64,000 nt of DNA from Sipunculus nudus (taxonomy: Eukaryota > Annelida > Sipuncula > Golfingiida > Sipunculidae), in the NCBI GenBank assembly GCA_026874595.1, contig CM049306.1, forward strand, positions 79,572,142 through 79,636,141, in the 5' to 3' direction. This document shows, piece after piece, positions 48,621 through 61,205 of the stretch. A program made the translations under genes and the position numbers. The notes beneath the pieces were generated by a model. That model was not told the origin of the DNA, made no database searches, and saw only the letters and a program-made list of their open reading frames with translations. How positions within the stretch are numbered: the stretch's first letter is position 1; each line of letters starts with the position of its first letter.

Positions 48621-51000
48621 GTAGGCCAAGTGGTCAAATTTCTAATTAACCCAAAATCTTAGTTGAAGATTTAGTTCACAGATAATTATATATAATTATA
48701 AGTATATAAATAAGCTGAGGTCTATTGTTTGTCTCATAAAAATCAAAACAAAGGAAAATATAAAACTCTTGATAAAAATCATAGATGAAACAAATATTTT
48801 CTTTTAATTTCTTTCATGTCATTGAGACAATTACCCTGAAATATCTTTCCAGAATCCCATATATATCTCCCCAATGTCAAGAAGGCAGTTGACTTTCATG
48901 GGTGTGCTGTAGACAAGCTGAGACCATACATCATCATTTCATTGAGGTAATGAATCAAACCAATGTATCATTCCCTATAAAAACTAAACAAGCATCTAAT
49001 GACGATCTCAAGAGCTGGAGGTATAATACCTCACAAAGTCCTCACCAGCCTGGCATAAGATATATGTGGGAGCCTAGGCCAGCGCCTGTAGGCTGGCTAC
49101 TGACTGGTAAATAAGTTCTCACTTTAAAAGACCACTCGCATTCCTGCCGTCACAGCCGCTGTGCAGTTACACCCTGAAACTGTGACAAAAAGCCCAGGTC
49201 TGACAGGGCTAATAAATAATTTCTATAAGTGGATGCATAAAAAGGTATATTAGCTCTATTTTGTGCTGGACCCCTGCTGAGGAGGGGTTTCACCCTCCAA
49301 GCCATCTGGCCCACCCTGTTATCATATTGCATGTTTGGTGTTTGTCAGGATAATGTCAGGATAAATTGATCCACTTGTGACTTTCATTGGTCCAATTAGT
49401 GAATACTCACAGGTAGACCTGCGGCAACGTGAGAACGGGAACACTGCCGCAGCGCTGAATATCTGCTGAGTAAGACTGCCTGTGTCAACAGAAGGTTTGC
49501 AATGACTAACCCTATAGAATACTAGGGTTATGATGTAATACTACTACTGGAATTCTCTAACACTTAATAAAATTAAAAAATACAGATTTAAATAATGATA
49601 TTCCAAATATCTGTTTGTAAAATACATCAAATAATAAACATATTACAAATAAAAAATATTATATTTTATTTAATTTTATAAGGTAATTATACAATATCAC
49701 ATTATATATCACTAACAGGAACTATATTTTGCCATCCTGGTAAATGTACAAAAAATTCATAGATATATGACAGACACATAAATCAGGTAAATTATTAAAT
49801 AATGGCAGAAATTTTAGGAGTGATTTTGTTAATTCCACAGAATCTACAGCTGTGTGTCTACAAGGACAACCCAGATCCCAGTATATCAATCTTTAGTCAC
49901 ATCTGATTTACACCATGTACTCAGTCTGTGCTGATCACATACACTGTAATGACCTTCATTTTATAATTTTCACACTGCACAGTATTATCTCTTTATAGGG
50001 CCAATGGTCCTGGCAATCCTTTTTTAAATATTCTAGATTTTATTAAATGATAAATTTTAGTACATGAAAGGAGAATATTCCTTTACCTATAAATTTGTCT
50101 AATTACAGCTGCATATTACCTGTTCTTGAGTAGTTCATGAGAGATAGTACTGTAAGAGCTCCTTCCTTACAAAATATCAAATTTCTCAGGACTTATGAGA
50201 AAATATTTGAAAGTAAAATCCATAGGAAACAATGGACATATCTAAGGCATGGCCACAGAGGCAGTGGTACCTCTGTGAATTATTATAAAAATGATTATAG
50301 CTATCTTGAATCTTATCTATGATGGCATCAGTCATGTATTTCCCATGGTTTGTCTATTTATTAGACATTTCTTCCACTGAGATTTAATTATCAAATCATA
50401 CAATATCAATAATGAGAAGGAAATCAATAATTTTACAAATATTAAAAATTAACTCATAGATCAGCAACTGAGAAAAGTGAGCATTTCTCAACATGTTGAC
50501 TTCAGCAGCCTCACAAATGACACTGATTTAATGATACTGACTGGAAGGTGTTCTCAAAAAAATTCTGTACAAAACTTCCAAGTCCTGTAGAAAGATGCAG
50601 TCATTACACATGCAGAGATTGCCCAGAATTACAGAGTCTGCATCGCTATACTGGTTATATGTACCTGTAAATCAATTCACCCACTTGAAGACAGAATAAT
50701 GGGCAGATTATAAATAGAAACATCTAGCATCAACAATGCACTTGAGTGTGGATAAAGCAGTGATCCACAGTCGGATTTTGTAGCTTTATTTCTTTTTGTA
50801 ATATGGCTGTAAAAAAACATACTGGAGCATTTAGTCTCACAGTTTTGATTTGGTTCAGCATAACAAATACAAAATAATATTAGCTAGGACAAGTAACCTA
50901 TCCACCACAACCCATATGCTATGCCCTTTTAACCTAATCATTATAATGAACCCCAAAACAATCCTATACAGGTCTTCCATGCCCATGGTTACAAGGGCTG
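48621..51000. other. Intergenic, AT-rich
   Basis: Mostly AT-rich. A less AT-rich patch at 49380-49500 has an inverted CCAAT pair (ATTGGTCCAATT) and CTGCGGCAACGTGAG. I see no coding frame to go with it. Confidence 0.3.
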
Positions 51001-51015
51001 TTTACATGACAATAA

Positions 51016-51063
51016 TGACGTCACAAAGGCTGATGAAGTATGACGTTGCATTGACTGACGTCA
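51016..51063. promoter_or_regulatory. CRE cluster (two TGACGTCA plus a half site)
   Basis: Two perfect 8-bp cAMP-response elements lie at 51016-51023 and 51056-51063, with TGACGTTG at 51041 between them. CREB/ATF dimers bind this palindrome, which is usually found near promoters. The surrounding 150 bp is less AT-rich than average. No start site or exon could be assigned. Confidence 0.45.
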
Positions 51064-51487
51064 TCAACCAGAATCGCTGTTCTTCATTGTTGAATATATC
51101 GCAGTCATTGTAAACTGTCTTGCCATATTTGGATTATTTGTCTCATATGAATTACGTCCCAGGTAAGAGATTATTATTCACTCGGTAGTCAGAGGAATGG
51201 CTCCTGCAACCTTTGGTCTAGATCTTTTTATACTGTCTCCTTTGTAAAAAAAAAATCCCGGAAAACATGCCGACATGGGTACTAGTACAGACTACACGTA
51301 ATCTGTTTGGCAAAGCTCTGCCAAATTATGCAAATGTTGTGCTTGCCAGATAATTGATGGTTTACAATGCCAACAGTCATCTGATTGGATGCTAGCAAGT
51401 CCAAAGCTTATAATTATTCATTGAATGAATATGCAATTAAGGTCACATACAGTTCATGGATAGATCAATTAACTGGTCATTCTCTGT

Positions 51488-52402
51488 TTCTTGGCACTGC
51501 AGGTGCCATAGTATCCCCAGACAATTAACCCCCCCCCCCCCCCCCCCCCCCCCGCCCTTGAAAAGATGCATCTAACCTGTAAGTTTGGTGACTGTACCAA
51601 CAATTTTTTTTAGTTATTGGCTTAATTTCATTTTAACAATATCGCTGACGTGACTTTGAAAAAATGTATCAAGGTCATCCATGTACCTCAAATTCTTACA
51701 AAGTTATTGCATTAACATCATTTTAACAAGAAAATGACACAAGGTGGTGCCACCTGTCTTCTGCAAAAGACAAAGCTATCCAAGATCTTTGGTCAATTTG
51801 ATTTCTGGATCATTCCATGTATCCCTTACTGAGATATTAAAGATTTTGTGTGAATTTCAACAAATATGGGAATATTCAAGGTCAAGCTACTCTAATAGGA
51901 AAGGTCATGACCCTAATTTAAATAAACATCATCCCATAACCCATATCTATGTATATGCATAATATAAAAGAAATCTGTCCATTAGTTTTTCACTTATAAT
52001 GCTCACAGTACTGTCAAGTGCCAATTTTGGAGGTATTAAAAGGTAAGAAAACAAGTAAAGAATAATAGATGGCACCACCAGTTTCTGAAACATGACAACC
52101 CTATCCATGATCTTCAATCAACTTGATTTGAGATCAATCCATGCAAGATTTCTTGAGATATTTAAGAATTTGTGTGATTTTCCCCAAAATTGGACATATT
52201 CAAGGTCAAGGACACTCTCCTAGTAAAGGTCATGTCCTCATTTTAAATAGGCGTTGTCCTCTCACCCATATCTCCACATTTACCAATTTTGATAAAGATC
52301 CATGAAATATTTTTTGAGTTATCGTGCAAACAAGATTTATATGCGGTGGCGGACGCGGGACCTTCATGAAAACATAGTATCCCCCGACTTTGTCTGGGGA
52401 TA
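51488..52402 (+). repeat. Family C element, copy C2
   Basis: The left hairpin is GGCAC (51493-51497) / GTGCC (51503-51507), then GTATCCCCAGACAATTAA and a run of 25 C (51529-51553). Two modules (AGGTGGTGCCACCTG; TAGATGGCACCACCAG) and TATTCAAGGTCAAG words follow. The right end is GGTGGCGGACGCGGGACC, CATGAAAACATAG and the hairpin TATCCCC (52378-52384) / GGGGATA (52396-52402). Confidence 0.88.
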
Positions 52403-52522
52403 GAAATACAATTTTCGAATGAGCTTCATGTTACATTTCAATAGAGAATAGTCAATTTGTCCTGATTGTAATGTTTATAACTGCCATTTCAAGTATATTA
52501 CACATTTTTGCACTGGGGCAGG

Positions 52523-52944
52523 TACTGTGGTCGGTTTTTTGTTCGCGAGGGTTTCAAATTCACGATGTCCACAAAAGGGAATTTATCACGAAAATAAAAC
52601 CTTCGTGAATTAGAGACCCCCTTGTCGAAGGCAATTCAAGGTTGATATTATAAATAATAATTGATCCTATACATGTTATTTTTAACCTAAGATGGTTATC
52701 ATTAAAAATCATTAAATTTTCTGCCAACAATAAACAGTGATTTCTTCTAATGTGACAAAGGGTCCCTGTGCATTTTTTTTCGATTTTGTGCACATATTAC
52801 TTTGTATAATTAATTCACAAAATGATCGATATACTCTGTGTAGAATATTGTATGGTAAGATCGCGAAAACTGAACCCTCGCGAAACCGTGAAAAGTTTAA
52901 AATCGCGAAATGTTATCCTCGCGAATATGAAGCCAACCACAGTA
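52523..52944. mobile_element. 422-bp MITE with TA ends and CGCGAA motifs
   Basis: The left end TACTGTGGTCGG and right end CCAACCACAGTA are inverse complements, followed inward by TTCGCGAGGGTTTC against CCTCGCGAATA. With TA as a possible duplicated target the element is CTGTGG...CCACAG. TCGCGAAA/TTCGCGA words recur at both ends (52541, 52861, 52880, 52903, 52919). There is no transposase. Confidence 0.8.
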
Positions 52945-54539
52945 TGTTCAACTTGGGCCAAGCTTTGTCAAAGATCTGTTTTCCATGGTTGTCGCAGTTG
53001 TGCGGGAAGGTTTTCATGGGCCAGGTCCATTGGCATTGATTCTGATAGATGGCACTGAGATAGACTTTGCAAAATAATGTCAAACACCTCAGGATTTATT
53101 TGTTCAGACACTTCAAGACCAAAAACGCACATCTATAGGAGTTACATGACAATGATTTTGTAACACCTCTGTCAATACAGATGAACTATACTACTGTAAT
53201 TATGTCTCTGCATGTACAGACATGCTCTGATTTATTTCATTTAATAAATAAATTTAATTAAATAAAAAAAAGAATACCCAGACTACTACTCTACGTGAGA
53301 ATAGACAATGAATTTTAAAAATATTAGGAAAGGTTATATATAATGTACAGATTGCTGAGACAGTTATTATTTATAAATCGCGCTCTACAGTCATAAACAT
53401 GGAATGTGGAGATTATACTAAGATGTGAGTATAAAATTAACCCTTTAACTTGTAAAACTATAATAAAAGTTGTCACCACTGGTTTCATACAACAGTATAA
53501 ATACATGTATCTAAGATCAACATGTATAAATAATTAATTTAATCTAAAAAAAAAAGAATAAATGAACAATTTCTTCCATTCTTCCTAAGAAAACTTACAA
53601 CTTGCCTTCACTTACCCAACATCCATACCACCCTACCTCACCTAAACTCAATCACATCCAAACACTCTGAATACTGCCATCGTATATTGTTAATGGAAAC
53701 ATTCGGGAGAGAGTCAAGGTAAGCTATAAGTAGCTTGCACTTAATCCCACTGATGCTTGTATTATGTGATTTATATGTGTATATTCAGTATCAATAAAAT
53801 ATCTGAAACAAATGTATAGGAGATTTCAAAGAAATTCATGATAAGACAAATTGAGCTATAATATGATTTTTCTTCCAACTGTTTGTAATATTTTAAAGAA
53901 AATCTTGGCAAGTTTTGTTCATATTGAAATAAAGAAATCTTTTTAACAAAGAGCAAGTGAGTCGATAGATTAAAGTTTGAAAACTCTGGACAATGAAACC
54001 CTCTGATCAACATTTCCAGCAATTTATTCATATAAAAATGAATGTGGCATATGTTTATACCTTGTACTCTAGCACTAAAACATTTTTGGGTATCAGTCTG
54101 AACTGACACCATTAAACTCAGTTCCTATTTACTAACACCACGGCCTGCAATAAAGTATTGTTGGCCAGTAGTCTCTGCTCACATAATCTGACCCAAGCCC
54201 CAACTGACACCAAGGTCATGCACTGTTCATAAGCACGTCACATGACCACAGGACTCACAAGAAACCCTCCAAAATGCGTGATCAACTGAGAGTGGTACTC
54301 CTTTGGAATCATTACAATGGCTCAATAGGAGTTGCACACCATATGACCAGCTTTAGTAAGCAGAAAGGGACAGATATATTATGTCTATGCACAAAAGCAC
54401 TAACACACACACACACACAGACACACACACAAAACCAGAAATCTGCATTCCAAGGAATACAAGCCTCCACCATGTGGGCATTAACTTATTTGGTCCATAT
54501 TCAGAAGTTCATCTGTGCATAAGTGAATGAGCATTTGTG
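52945..54539. other. Intergenic, AT-rich
   Basis: A CA tract lies at about 54402-54432. No gene or strong repeat seen. Confidence 0.35.
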
Positions 54540-54740
54540 AATAATCCTTTAGGACATTCCTGAATCTGGACCATGTGCCAGAACCTCATTAAAATCAAAA
54601 TGGTTCTTCACTGGCCCATTCGCAAAATGCCCTGCAAATTTCATGAGATTCCATTCATGATTGGATGATTTATGTTGTGAACAAACAGAAAAACACACAA
54701 ACATGAATGATTACATTCCTTCCTGGCAGAGGCAAATAAA
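54540..54740 (-). repeat. Family E repeat, copy E3 (reverse)
   Basis: Reverse complement of the order at 13425-13700: CTGGCCCATTCGCAAAATGCC, AAATTTCATGAGATTCCATTCATGA, TTATGTTGTGAACAAACAG and the A/C-rich tail. Confidence 0.65.
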
Positions 54741-56628
54741 GCTGTGAAGATATTTATTATGTCATAGGGATGACATGATAAATGTCATGTTTTCACACTA
54801 TGAAAACTAAGATAATATTTTGAGAGATAGTTATCCATGTTACATGTTCAGTCCCTGGAGTTATACAATTACCTGTATCAATTTATTTTACAAAAGCTAA
54901 AAAAATTAATATTTTTAAATTCATTCATTCAATTTTTTTTCATTTAAATATTTTTTAATTTAAATTTTAAATTTTTAAAATTCCATTTTACAATGGCCTG
55001 TAAAGCTACAACAGTAGTAAACTCCTCACAAGATCCCAGATACATTCTAATTCAATTGTAACTTGTTATCCACAACTGGTCTGCTCTAGCCATTGTAACA
55101 TTGTTTATGTTGTATGACTTGTATAAGACACATCTCACAGGCTTGCCTCACAAGGTGTCATTTTTTCACTGCAGTGTGCAACAATTTCATTTAATTTGCT
55201 GCCACAATGTTAAAAAATCATAGGAAAAGATGACAAAACTTTTTTCCTGTGACTGTTTCTGACAAATGTGTACTGACCAGTTTACAATTTAGGTGCAATT
55301 GTCCACCATTTTCTACCACCAAACACCATACACTATAATTTTTAGGGTTCTCCAGACAGATATTCCTACGATAACCCAGTGTCCAATTGTTTTTAACAGG
55401 ACCAAAATCCTTTGATTTGTCACAGTTAGGATCTCTGCTCTATGTTCGCAGATGCTGCATATTTTACCTGCTGTGCTTTCCTGCCTTAAGTTTTAGTTTT
55501 TAAATTCTGTATTTAACAGCTATGATGATTGATAAAACTGACCATCCAAGATATGTAGCTGTGTCTGACACTATGAGGTGGGCTTATATCTACAGTGCCA
55601 TCTATGAGAGTATGGCTGAACTTAAAAGGTCTCTTCCAGTTAATAACAAAATCCAGGATTTGCCATCTACAAAGCTTTTTTCAGTAGCTGCTACCATATT
55701 TTTTTCTTTTTTTTTAATAGGTAGAAATTCTTTATTTGCAGATACCAGAAATACATCTCCTCTACTGAGCTGATCTGTCAGATCAAATATCAAGAATATT
55801 GTTACAGTAATAGTTAAACTAACTACAGCTAAGGACTGGCATTTTATTTTAAATATCTTGCAATACACTGGTCACTAGCTAATTATGTGGATTTTATTAT
55901 GACTTTCATTAAATACTTTAAAACACATTAATGAAAATTTGTGTATGGATTATAATTACGCGTACCAATAGATTATTATAAAAAATAAATGCTGAGAAAA
56001 GGAGCAGGAAAATGGCTGACTATTAATTCAATTTCCTTTATTATTTCATCTTTAAAACAAATATAAACACAAATGGCCTATTTTAAATGGTTACCATGGT
56101 CACAAAGGTACCAGCCAGGTACTGATTCAAGGCTGTGCTGTTGAACTGAACAGTCACACAATATGATGAACATACATTATTATTACTGCACAAGCCCTAT
56201 AACTCACAAACTAATCAGTTTAAATGAAAAATAATTTGATCTTTGACAGTCATTGTACACAGAAAGACAACTTTAGTGATTTACTATTGCAGGCTGTCGT
56301 TTTTCAGCTGCCTGGTCCCCATTACCCTGGTTTAGGCAGACAGAAATCTTAGGTTATTTCGAGTTTATCATAAAGAAATTTAGTGCTGTCATATGGGAAT
56401 AATATGCAATAAATCCTTTTGTTTTGAGAAAAAAGCTATCTTATTACTGTATAAATGTGGTATATGTGAATCCCCTTGTGCTTATGGTAACTTGAACCTG
56501 GCTTGATTGGCAGCACCATCTAGTGTTACTGCTGCAAACTAAATTTTTCTCCAGATGAAATAATTATTTAGGTCAGGCAGGTAACCTCGGAGTTCCATTC
56601 ACAAACACATTTTGCAAAAGATTTATGA
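54741..56628. other. Intergenic, AT-rich
   Basis: A very AT-rich patch at 54890-54990 is the only feature. The frame at 55522-55770 was examined and not accepted as an exon. Confidence 0.35.
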
Positions 56629-58652
56629 AACAAGTGACCCATGTGTCATGCAGTCAGCCGACTGACATGTTGACAATATGTCCTTGCACAGGCAACTAAT
56701 TAAGATAATGTAGGTGGCATCATAGTTCATGCATATTAGCTCAAGTTCATCAAGATCCATAAGCACACCAAATTTGATGACAATCCATCCAGCCATTCCT
56801 GAGGAATCTGGCAATTTGTGTGCATTTTGCATTTTTTTCTGGGGTGCTCAAACATGCCCCGTAACTTGGAGAATATATGTCACAGTGACCTCATTTCAGG
56901 TTTCTGAGGAGAACTCTCAGGATGTCAAGTTAGAAGATTCTAGGTCAAATGGTTATGATTTGTACCTTGCTTTGGTATCAAATTTTCAATTATTCTGGGG
57001 GGAGCTTAAAAGCCCCATAGCTTAGAGAATATGGGTAACAGAGACCTAATATCAGGTTTTCAAGAAGACTTTTCATGGACCTTCCTGGATGTCAAGAAAG
57101 AAGATTCAAAGTACAGTGGTTATGATTTGTGCCCTGTTAACAGAAGACTGCATCTTTAAAGGTTTTAAAAGTAAGGAAAAAGGTTCTTAACAATTTTAAT
57201 TGGCACCAGTCTGCAAAAATAATAAACATCCCATGATCAATATGCATGGAAAGAATCATGGTGATCAATGTATTAGTTGTACAGATAATTGAGCTTTAGT
57301 ATTAAATTTTGCATTATTCTTGGGGCTACTTTGGAGCGCCAGAACTTAGAGGATATGGGTAAAAGAGACCTAATTTCAGGTTTCCTTGGAGACTTTTCAT
57401 GGACCTTCCAGGATATAAAGTTGAAAGATTCTAGGTCAAGTGATCACTATTTGATCCTTGTTAACAGATGACAGCTTCTTTAAAGGTCTCAAAATAATGG
57501 GAAAAAAATCGTAAAAATTTGAAAAAATACAGGTGGCACCACCAGTTTGCAGGAACTGATGGAACACTCCATGATCAATATTCATACACAGAATCATAGT
57601 GATTAAAGTATTAGTTATTCAGAAACTGGAGCTTTTGTATCATATTTTCAATTATTCTGAGGGGTACTTACTAGCCCCATAGCTCGGATGATATTGGCAA
57701 CAGAGACCTAATTTCAGGTTTCCCTGAAGACTTTTCATGGACCTCCCTTGATGTCAAGTAAGAAGATTCAAGGTCCAGCAGTTACTATTTGTGCCCTGTT
57801 AACAGATGACAGCTTCTTTGAAGGTCTCAAAAATAGAGAAAAAAATTAGTAAAAATTGGAATAAATATAGGTAGTGCCACCAGTTTTCAGGAAATGATGG
57901 AACACTCCATGATCAATGTTCATGCAGAGAATCATGGTGATCAACGCAGTAGTTATTTCCCTACTTGAGCTTTTGTATCAATTTTTGATTATTCTGGGGG
58001 ATACAAGTCTGTTGAAACTGATGAAACGTTTCATGACCAATATCCATGCAAAAATTATGGTGACCAATGCATTAGTTGTTCAGATACTCGAGCTTTTGTA
58101 TCAAATTTTCCATTATTCTGAGGGGTTCTTCGAAGCCCCATAGCTCAGAGGTTTAGGATAACAGTGACCAAATTTTAGGTTTCTGAAGAGATTTTTCATA
58201 GGCCTCCCTGCATGTTAAGATAGACGATTCTTGGTCCAGTCGTTATGATTTGTGCCCAGTTAACAGATGAAGGCATCTTTTAAGATCTCAAAAAAAGAGA
58301 AAAAAAAAATCATAAAAATAAAAAAAAATACAGGTTGCGCAACCAATCTACAGAAACTGATGATACATTCTATGACCATAATCCATGCAAAGAATCATGG
58401 TGATCAATGTATTAGTTGTTCAGACACTTGAGCTTTTGTATCAAATTTTCCATTATCCTGGGGGGTACTTTGGTGCCCCATATTTCAAAGAATATGGGTA
58501 ACAGAGACCTAATTTCAGGTTTCCAAGGAGATTTTTCATGGACCTCTCTGGATCTTAAGTGAGAAGATTCCAGGACCAGGGGTTACGATTTGTGCCTGGT
58601 TAATGGACTGATGGACAGACACCAGACAATTTCAGTCAGCTGAGCTAAAAAA
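56629..58652 (-). repeat. Family A element, copy A4 (multi-module, reverse)
   Basis: It opens CAAGTGACCCATGTGTCATG (the palindrome has one mismatch) and the same lead segment as A3 (TGTCCTTGCACAGGCAACTAA, TTTGATGACAATCCATCCAGCC). About five to six modules repeat AGAGACCTAATTTCAGG and AGAAGATTC, and it ends GGACAGACACCAG...CAGTCAGCTGAGCTAAAAA. The left arm of the right-end hairpin is lost. Confidence 0.85.
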
Positions 58653-58719
58653 GTTAATATACAGTTGGAAAAAGTAGCAAGCAATGGCTAATATTAAATA
58701 TAACGTGACACTGAGAACA

Positions 58720-58790
58720 AAAGGGCGGTCTAGGCCATAAAGTTTGGTCTGTAACCCTTAAAAAAGTTTGTGGCAGCTGAAAAAAGGGGG
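58720..58790 (-). repeat. G/C-tract interspersed repeat, fragment
   Basis: GGCGGTCTAGGCC, AACCCTTAAAAAAGTTTGTGG and GAAAAAAGGGGGGTCC match the left half of the copies at 7008 and 13203 in reverse. Confidence 0.5.
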
Positions 58791-60813
58791 GTCCTGAATG
58801 TTTCTTGAAGGAACTAAGGTAGAAAGAGGAAGAAATTGCCCAGATTTTATAATTTATGTTTACACACATTTTGTAAAGGTAAAGTGCCTCCATTTTCTTA
58901 ATACTGGCTTAACTAAGCATGACCCACATGTGTAGAGTTCTATTATAGTTTTGGACTGTATGACAGGGTTGTAAAACATGGTTATCCTGGCATTAAGCAA
59001 GCTTGGTGTACTCAGGGTTATGACACTGAAGGAAACTCAAAAGGCGCATATATTTGTGAATGAAACATGACTGTGGCACAGTCTGTCCATTAAGCCTGAA
59101 GAGGGATCACCCCAGATGTGAGCTAATCATGGAAAATCTTATCCGAGATTTGACATCACAAACTCCAGGTTTTGAACCCTGTGCCCTTAGCTATCCGTGC
59201 AACACAGAATCTGGCTGTAATATAAATGGTAAATGATATAAACTAGATATTTCTTGGCACCGCAGGTGCCAGAGTATCCCCAGACATAGTACGCCCCCCC
59301 CCCCCCTTTAAGAATAGGCCCCCATTTTTAGCAGCATATACTGACACTTGGCAAGCAATTATTGTTTCTTCCATCTATCAATCCACAATCTTTTTGAAGA
59401 TGTTGGTCCTGTGACCTTGACCTTTGACCTCGTGACCCCAAAATCAATTGGGGTCTTGCTTTTTCAATGGGACATATACAAGTCAAGTTTGAAATCTATA
59501 CATCAATAAAAGCAGGAATTATCATCCAGAAACTAATTATTTGACAGATGGCTCCTGTGGCCTTGACCTTTGTCCTTAGGACCCCAAAATTGATATTGAT
59601 CATCCACTTTTATATATAAATCAATAGAGGTCTAGATTTATTGATGGGCCTATATCAGTCAGGTTTGAAATCCATATATTAATCCAAGCTTGAATTATCA
59701 TCTCAGCAACTAATTTTTGGACAGATGGCTCCTGTGACCTTCACCTTTGACCTTGTGACCTCACAATTGACAGGCATCTTCCTCTATTGGCAGGGGAACT
59801 GTATGTGCAAGATGAAATGTCTGAGATGAAATGTTTGGCTGAAAATGCATCCACAATCTTTTTAAAGATGTGTCCAGTGACCTTGACCTTTGAACTCATG
59901 ACCCAAAAATCAATTTGGGTCTTGCTTTTCCAATTGGTCATATAAAAGTCAAGTTTGAAATCTATACATCAATAAAAGTAGTAATTATCATCTAGAAACT
60001 AATTTTTGGACAGATGGCTCCTGTGACCTTCACCTTTGACCTTGTGACCTCAAAATTGATAGGGTTCTTCCTCTCTTGGCAGATGAACTATATGTGCAAG
60101 TTGAAAGATCTGAGATGAAATGTTTGGCTGAAAATGCATCCACATCTTTTTAAAGATGCGTCCTGTGACCTTGACCTTTGACCTCATGACCCCAAAATCA
60201 ATTTGGGTCTTGATTTTCCTATGGGACATATACAAGTAAAGTTTGAAATCCATACATCAATAAAAGCAGTAATTATCATCCAGAAACTAATTTTTGGACA
60301 GATGGCTCCTGTGACCTTCACCTTTGACCTTGTGACCTCAAAATTGATAGGGGTCTTCCACTCTTGGCAGGTGAACTATACGTGCAAGATAAAAAGATCT
60401 GAGATGAATTGTTTGGCTGAAAATGCATCCACAATCCTTTAAAGATGTGTCCAGTGACCTTGACATTTGACCTCATGACCCAAAAATCAATTCAGGTCTT
60501 GCTTTTCCAATGGGTCATACACAAGTCAAGTTTGAAATCCCTTCATCAATAAAAGCAGGAATTATCATCCAGAAACTAATTTTTGGACAGATGGCTCCTG
60601 TGGCCTTGACCTTTTACCTTGTGACCCCAAAATTGATATGGTTCATCCACTATTGGCAAGTAAGCTATATAGTCAAGATGGAAGACCTGGGATGAAAGTT
60701 TGGCTTAAAATGCATCCACAGTATCTTTTAAGATGCAAGTCCAGTGTCCTTGACCTTTGACCTCATGACCCTAGAACCTATAGAGTTCTTACTTTAGTGG
60801 TGGGCCATATATA

Positions 60814-61205
60814 ATATAGAAAGATGTTGAATGGCCATGCTGGTCCATCTCACGGAGATATAGAACAAGAATACACAGAAAAAGTCGGATCACCCCGTAT
60901 GGGAAACGAACCCATGACCCTCCGATTGCCGGTCGTCTGCTCTACCACTGAGCTAACAGGGATCCCCAACTTCCTCTTTGTATCAGCACACTTTCATAGG
61001 AACCAGCGAAGTGGCGTCACTACCCTGACTGGTATTATACATACTACATGTGTCGACACGGCGACTTTGCATGCAGCAGTGATAAACTGATGGCCTTTTA
61101 TGGTGTGCATCAAATATTATATAGAAAGATGTTGAATGGCCATGCTGGTCCATCTCACAGAGATATAGAACAAGAATACACAGAAAAAGTCGGATCACCC
61201 CGTAT
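60814..61205 (-). mobile_element. Small element with 87-bp direct terminal repeats and an internal Pol III promoter
   Basis: The segments 60814-60900 and 61119-61205 are direct repeats matching at 86 of 87 positions. They flank 218 bp of unique sequence that contains a tRNA-like unit on the - strand. The outer flanks (GGGCCATATATA on the left, TATATAAGTCAC on the right) join into GGGCCATATATAAGTCAC. That resembles the uninterrupted family C sequence seen elsewhere (GGGACATATACAAGTCAAG at about 60223), so this is an insertion, with TATATA as a possible target duplication. No ORF is present. It may be a SINE that inserted as a partial tandem dimer, or a miniature terminal-repeat retroelement. 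Confidence 0.7.
60892..60962 (-). ncRNA. tRNA-like unit (SINE-type head with A and B boxes)
   Basis: The - strand folds as a 71-nt cloverleaf. The acceptor stem pairs at 6 of 7 positions (TCCCTGT/ACGGGGT, one of them G-U). The D stem is GCTC/GAGC and the T stem ATGGG/CCCAT, both perfect. The A box is TAGCTCAGTGG and the B box GGTTCGTTTCC. The anticodon stem has only three good pairs, and the loop CCGGCAA lacks the universal U33, so it is unlikely to work as a tRNA. Its role is more plausibly to supply the Pol III promoter of the surrounding element. Transcription would run to lower coordinates into the 87-bp repeat, which contains a TTTTT. Confidence 0.7.

Noticed and set aside
55522-55773. 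83-codon + strand frame after a possible TTTAACAG acceptor
   Set aside because: No matching donor, the second half is driven by a T-rich run, and no family resemblance.
60892-60962. Functional tRNA gene
   Set aside because: The anticodon stem is broken, U33 is missing, the acceptor has a mismatch, and it sits inside a repeated element.
60814-61205. Ordinary LTR retrotransposon
   Set aside because: There is no gag/pol, no clear TG...CA ends, and no separate primer-binding or polypurine site; only the terminal repeats resemble LTRs.
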